From Lysobacterales bacterium 66-474 (lineage in GTDB: Bacteria; Pseudomonadota; Gammaproteobacteria; Xanthomonadales; Rhodanobacteraceae), in the NCBI GenBank assembly GCA_001899805.1, contig MKWP01000015.1:806001-870000 (forward strand): 64,000 nt of DNA, in the 5' to 3' direction. The translations under genes and the position numbers were made by a program. Shown one piece after another: positions 60,420 through 64,000 of the stretch. The notes beneath the pieces were generated by a model. It saw only the letters and a program-made list of their open reading frames with translations, was not told where the DNA came from and did no database searches. Each line of letters opens with the position of its first letter. Position 1 is the first letter of the stretch.

Positions 60420-62576
60420 CTAAGCCTCGCTCACTGCGGCCTGTGCCATCCGCATCGCTTCACGGAGCGTCTCGCGCAGGTCATCATCGTTCCAAGGCTT
60501 GGTGAGGAAGCGATAGACGGCTCCGCCGTTGATGGCTTCGGTGACCGCACCCAGGTCCGCATAACCGCTTAGGATCAGGCGGATCGTGTGCGGGTGCGTA
60601 GCCTTGACCCGACTCAGGAACTCGGTCCCTTTGCCTTCCGGCATGCGGTGGTCGGACATCACCACGTGTACGTTCTCGGTGCCGAGGATCTCGAACGCGT
60701 CGTGGAAGGTCGAGGCGGTGAAGATTCGGTAGCCGTCACGACGCAGCAGGCGCGCCAGGGCGCGCAGAACATTCTGCTCGTCATCCACGAGCAGGACAGC
60801 ACCGTTGTGGCTCTTGCCGTTCGTCTCGCGGGGGTACAGCACGGGCTCGCGCAGTATCGCCAGCATGGCGTCCGCCGACACCGGCTTGCTCAAGAGATAC
60901 CCCTGTACGAACTCGCAGCCATTGCGTTCGAGGAAGGCCAGTTGCACGGCTTTTTCCACGCCTTCCCCGACCACCGAAAACCCGAACTCGTGCGCCAACC
61001 CGATGATCGCGCGACAGATGCGCGCGGCATTGACGTCATCGGGTACCGCGGCGACGAACGAACGATCGATCTTCATGCGGTTGACCGGCAGCCGCTGCAG
61101 GTGGCCGAGGGAGGACTGGCCAATCCCGAAGTCGTCCATGGACAGTTTGACGCCCATTTTGCGCAGTTCGCGCATGGTCCATGTGGCTTCTTCGACGTTC
61201 GTCATGATGGCGGTTTCCGTGAGCTCCAAGTCCAGGAAGCTCGCCTGCAAACGTGATGCATCGAGCGCACGACGTACGTCCTCCAGCAGCTGCCGCCCGC
61301 GCATTTGGGCGCGCGACACGTTGACGGACAGGGTGAAGTCGCCCACCCCTAGGTCCAGCCAGCGGCGTGCCTGGGCGCAGGCCTCCTGCAACACCCACCG
61401 CCCGATTTCTTCGATCATCCCCAGGCTCTCGGCAAAAGGGATGAATTGATCGGGCATCAGGAAGCCGAGCTTCGGGCTACGCCAGCGCACCAGGGCCTCC
61501 ATGCCAACGACTTCGCGTTTGGCAGTGCTGAGGACCGGTTGGTAGACCAACTCCATCTCACCACGTTGCACGGCGCCATCGAGTTCGTCTGCAAGCTTGA
61601 GTTGTCTGCCTAAGTCACCATCGAGGGTCGAGGTGTAGGCGTGGACGTCGTTGCCCCCGATGCGCTTCACGGCATAGGCTGCCGCTGCGGCCTGCTGCAA
61701 CAGCTCGTGTACGCCGGATGCGGTATCGGGAAAGCACGACACCCCCACGCTCGCGGTCACCCGGCGCGTCATTGAGCCCAGTACGAACGGAGGTTCCAGC
61801 GCGGCGGCGATGCTTTGCCCCACATCCAGTTGATCGATGGAGGCGTCCTGGCTCACGAATACCGCCACAAACCCGCCGCTCGCCGTCCGGGAAACCCGGC
61901 AGGGATCGTCCACACACTGGGTCAACCGCTCGGCAATCATGCGCGTCAGATTCGCCGCGACGGTAAAGTCACAGACCTCATCGATCATGTCGAAACGATC
62001 GATGCGGAGGTAGCAAACGATGACGCGCGAACACGCATGCACGGCGCGCACGAGCTCGGTCGCCAAATTTTCTTCCAGGATGTGGCTAAGGATCAGCCCT
62101 GAAAGTGAGTCATGGGAAGCCAGATGCCCGGCGGCGCTTTGCAGGGGTACTTGCTCGGAAATGTCACGCAGGGTGCACAGGGAATGCGTGGCGCGACCCC
62201 CGTCGGTATCGGGCACTGGACGCACCACGAGCCGGCACAAGAATGGCTCGCGTCGGCCCGCCCTGCAGGTCAGGACAGCATCAGAAGACGTATGCAAGTC
62301 GATGTCGACGGCACCGTCCGCCCATCCCAGGAGCTCACGGCAGGAACGGCCGACCAGCTCCTCTCGATCCAAGCCTAGCAATGTCTCGAGTGCGGTATTC
62401 ACCCGCACAATCGGGTACTCCGGGCTCGTCAACGCCACGATCATGTTGGGATGGACGCTGACTTCGAAACTGCGCAGCACCAACCCTGCCGCATTTGTCC
62501 GCTTCACAACGTCTCCCCCGTACCCGACATGGACGACCTGCCTCCTCCTTGGACGGAACGCAGATGTGGATTTCAT
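60420..62576 (-). CDS. PAS-GGDEF-EAL-REC signalling protein
   Basis: A 718-residue protein with four domains: PAS (about 45-140, YPIVRVNTALETLLGLDREE), a GGDEF domain (about 155-300), EAL (about 320-570) and a C-terminal receiver (about 590-710). The GGDEF signature is replaced by SGGF, so it should not make c-di-GMP. EAL motifs (GMEALVRW, SVNVSRAQM, ELTETAIM, MDDFGIGQSSL, KIDRSFV, GEGVEKAVQL) are intact, so c-di-GMP phosphodiesterase activity is expected. The receiver has VLLVDDEQNV, VMSDHRMPEGKG and FLTKPWNDDD. A C-terminal receiver after EAL is unusual. Start ATG 62576 is uncertain; an ATG at 62699 is possible. Convergent with the two-component pair. Confidence 0.88.
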   Translation of the reverse strand: MKSTSAFRPRRRQVVHVGYGGDVVKRTNAAGLVLRSFEVSVHPNMIVALTSPEYPIVRVNTALETLLGLDREELVGRSCRELLGWADGAVDIDLHTSSDAVLTCRAGRREPFLCRLVVRPVPDTDGGRATHSLCTLRDISEQVPLQSAAGHLASHDSLSGLILSHILEENLATELVRAVHACSRVIVCYLRIDRFDMIDEVCDFTVAANLTRMIAERLTQCVDDPCRVSRTASGGFVAVFVSQDASIDQLDVGQSIAAALEPPFVLGSMTRRVTASVGVSCFPDTASGVHELLQQAAAAAYAVKRIGGNDVHAYTSTLDGDLGRQLKLADELDGAVQRGEMELVYQPVLSTAKREVVGMEALVRWRSPKLGFLMPDQFIPFAESLGMIEEIGRWVLQEACAQARRWLDLGVGDFTLSVNVSRAQMRGRQLLEDVRRALDASRLQASFLDLELTETAIMTNVEEATWTMRELRKMGVKLSMDDFGIGQSSLGHLQRLPVNRMKIDRSFVAAVPDDVNAARICRAIIGLAHEFGFSVVGEGVEKAVQLAFLERNGCEFVQGYLLSKPVSADAMLAILREPVLYPRETNGKSHNGAVLLVDDEQNVLRALARLLRRDGYRIFTASTFHDAFEILGTENVHVVMSDHRMPEGKGTEFLSRVKATHPHTIRLILSGYADLGAVTEAINGGAVYRFLTKPWNDDDLRETLREAMRMAQAAVSEA

Positions 62577-63163
62577 CGCGGCCCACTTCGAGTCGCGCGA
62601 CGCTAAATAGCACGACTGCAAATACTGTTCTGTGCGCGGATGCAGAACTCTTGCATCCCATAGTGCCCATCCGCGACTTTCGGTGAACGGCACTGGCACG
62701 CGTGCCTCCTTGCCACCCCAGACGGCTTGCCCGAGACCCGCGCTTCATTGACGGTCAAAGCAAGCGCAGCGAAACAAACGTCGTGGCGCACGCGGCGTGT
62801 GCGGCCGGGCTCCGGCAACGGGCGAAAGTGATGGGCGGCCAAGGGCTCGGCTCGACATGTGCCTGTGCGGTAGCCGGCTACGCCGCAGCGGCGCACGATG
62901 GCGAGATCGGTCCCGTTCGCACGGAAAATGGGGAGACCCGGGAGTGGTGCGTAGCCTGCAATCGTAAAGAAAAGTGACTTTGTGATTGGTCACAAAGTTG
63001 GCCGCAAATCATGTCGTCATGATGCGCGTTGAACCGCCACCCCTATCGGCTTTGGGTAACCACGGGCTTGGGTGCGCACCCAACTTTGAACCCCACGTGC
63101 GCGAGATGCCTAGCGTTGGACGCTCAGGTTTTTTCAGTACAAACACAGGATCGAGAGGATCAG
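62577..63163. other. intergenic region, no gene recognised
   Basis: About 590 bases. Short overlapping ORFs exist on both strands, but none has a family signature. Promoters for the EAL protein (left) and the small gene at 63164 (right) should be here. Confidence 0.4.
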
Positions 63164-63472
63164 ATGATTAATGTGGCCACCGCGCGGCAGCGAAGGTTCA
63201 CTGCTGAACGGGATGAAGTAGCGTATGAACTCGCCGGCGGATTGCTGCCCCTCAGGGATTGGCGTAGCGAAGCACGACGTGCGTTGGCACCGGATGGCCT
63301 AACCCTGGACGGTGACGGTCGCATCATCCGCACCAACGGTGCGCCGACAGGATTCATGCTTGAACCGCTCATCTACGGCCGACAGGTTTACATCCGGGAT
63401 GAGCACGGAACGCGATATTGGCTTGGTTCCCCGAATCGCGCGCGCGCCGTGCTTCGCTGGCTTCTGTCGTGA
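63164..63472 (+). CDS. small hypothetical protein
   Basis: A 102-residue protein, unrecognised. It has a charged N-terminus (RQRRFTAERDEVAYELAGGL) and a C-terminal half with beta-like text (RIIRTNGAPTGFMLEPLIYG and YIRDEHGTRYWLGSPNRARA). GAGAGGA precedes the ATG. Its stop overlaps the GTG of the next gene, so the two form a pair. Confidence 0.65.
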   Translation: MINVATARQRRFTAERDEVAYELAGGLLPLRDWRSEARRALAPDGLTLDGDGRIIRTNGAPTGFMLEPLIYGRQVYIRDEHGTRYWLGSPNRARAVLRWLLS

Positions 63473-63780
63473 CCCGTTCTGCGCCAATCGCTCTGCTGAC
63501 GGCGCTTGCCTTGATCGCGATTGATGGGACCAACGCCGCGTCGAAGAAGGACGACGCGATGACGGCTCCGCCGGGCGAGGTCAGGTTCAAGGGCTCTGTC
63601 TTGGTGCCCGTGGGAGCTCACGCCGCCGCTGACGTGCGTAGCGTCGCTCCACTGCCCCCCGGCCGGATCATTCGACGCGGTAGCGCTGATACAGAGAAAC
63701 ACGATCCATTGCGGACCGTGGTCGCGCTGCCGCCACCTCGCAACGCCGGTGTGCGAGTCGTGCTGATTACCTATGACTGA
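63469..63780 (+). CDS. small exported hypothetical protein
   Basis: A 103-residue protein starting at a GTG that overlaps the previous stop (GTGA). Residues 1-24 (RSAPIALLTALALIAIDGT) form a signal peptide; the rest is Pro/Arg/Val-rich with no known domain. Coupled with the small gene upstream; function unknown. Confidence 0.6.
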   Translation: MTRSAPIALLTALALIAIDGTNAASKKDDAMTAPPGEVRFKGSVLVPVGAHAAADVRSVAPLPPGRIIRRGSADTEKHDPLRTVVALPPPRNAGVRVVLITYD

Positions 63781-64000
63781 TCCTGCCGAAGTATCGAGAA
63801 GAGGTTGCGTGCTCCAGGTCGTCGGTTTCGCGGAAATTTCGTTTTCATCAGCGAGTTTTCAGCAGACTCGGTCGCCCGCGGAAATTCAAGATCACGAGCT
63901 GCCGCGCAGATCAGACGCCGGTAGGACGGCGGCAACGGACGCGCGATGCAGCGCCCCCCCCCGGACCGGGAACCTACATCTGCCGGAACCGGTGCGCGAA

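Overview
The window looks like a chromosomal segment of a GC-rich gammaproteobacterium, most likely in the Xanthomonadales (Rhodanobacter/Dyella/Luteibacter-like). This rests on gene order and protein style: an initiator tRNA-rimP-nusA-infB-rbfA-truB operon, scpA-scpB-rluB, FtrA-type regulators, a large carbohydrate TonB receptor and a multidomain EAL/REC protein. No database search was possible, so taxonomy is inference.

Layout. 1-12.3 kb is core genome: a YXWGXW surface protein, a PilZ protein, scpA/scpB/rluB, an ArsC-like reductase and the convergent translation operon headed by tRNA-fMet. 12.4-34.4 kb is accessory and looks like an integrated element. It holds an Xre regulator, an AlpA-like protein and a tyrosine integrase around a palindromic operator, then an OB/HD hydrolase and a membrane protein. 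A complete type I-F CRISPR-Cas locus follows (cas1, cas2-3, cas8f/csy1, cas5f/csy2, cas7f/csy3, cas6f) with a 67-repeat, 66-spacer array, and then a patatin-metalloprotease-metallo-beta-lactamase operon. 34.7-45.1 kb is a patchwork of small metabolic and regulatory genes (VOC, GNAT, PLP decarboxylase, rhodanese/FtrA, EthD, MarR plus hydrolase, dehalogenase-like hydrolase, MDR dehydrogenase) with several decayed fragments. 45.9-57.5 kb is an N-acetylgalactosamine/alpha-galactoside utilisation cluster under a DeoR-type AgaR regulator. It is flanked on both sides by the same two short repeats, in the same order and orientation. 57.8-64 kb carries a UBP zinc-finger protein, a histidine kinase/response regulator pair, an EAL-REC signalling protein and two small unknown genes.

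The most important observation is in the cas2-3/csy1 gap. On the minus strand lie a promoter region, a strong ribosome binding site, a 15-codon micro-ORF, and then two degenerate CRISPR-repeat-like hairpins separated by a 14-nt pseudo-spacer. The pseudo-spacer matches a CC-flanked site in the micro-ORF promoter region at 12 of 14 positions. The only mismatches are at positions 6 and 12, the positions that flip out of the guide-target duplex in type I Cascade. This is the architecture of a CRISPR-guarded toxin-antitoxin (CreTA-type) module: Cascade loaded with the crRNA-like antitoxin would repress a small toxin, making cells dependent on their cas genes. Beside it is a decayed FitAB (VapBC-type) toxin-antitoxin pair, each gene carrying one apparent 1-nt deletion. 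A lone, slightly degenerate CRISPR repeat lies about 15 kb beyond the array.
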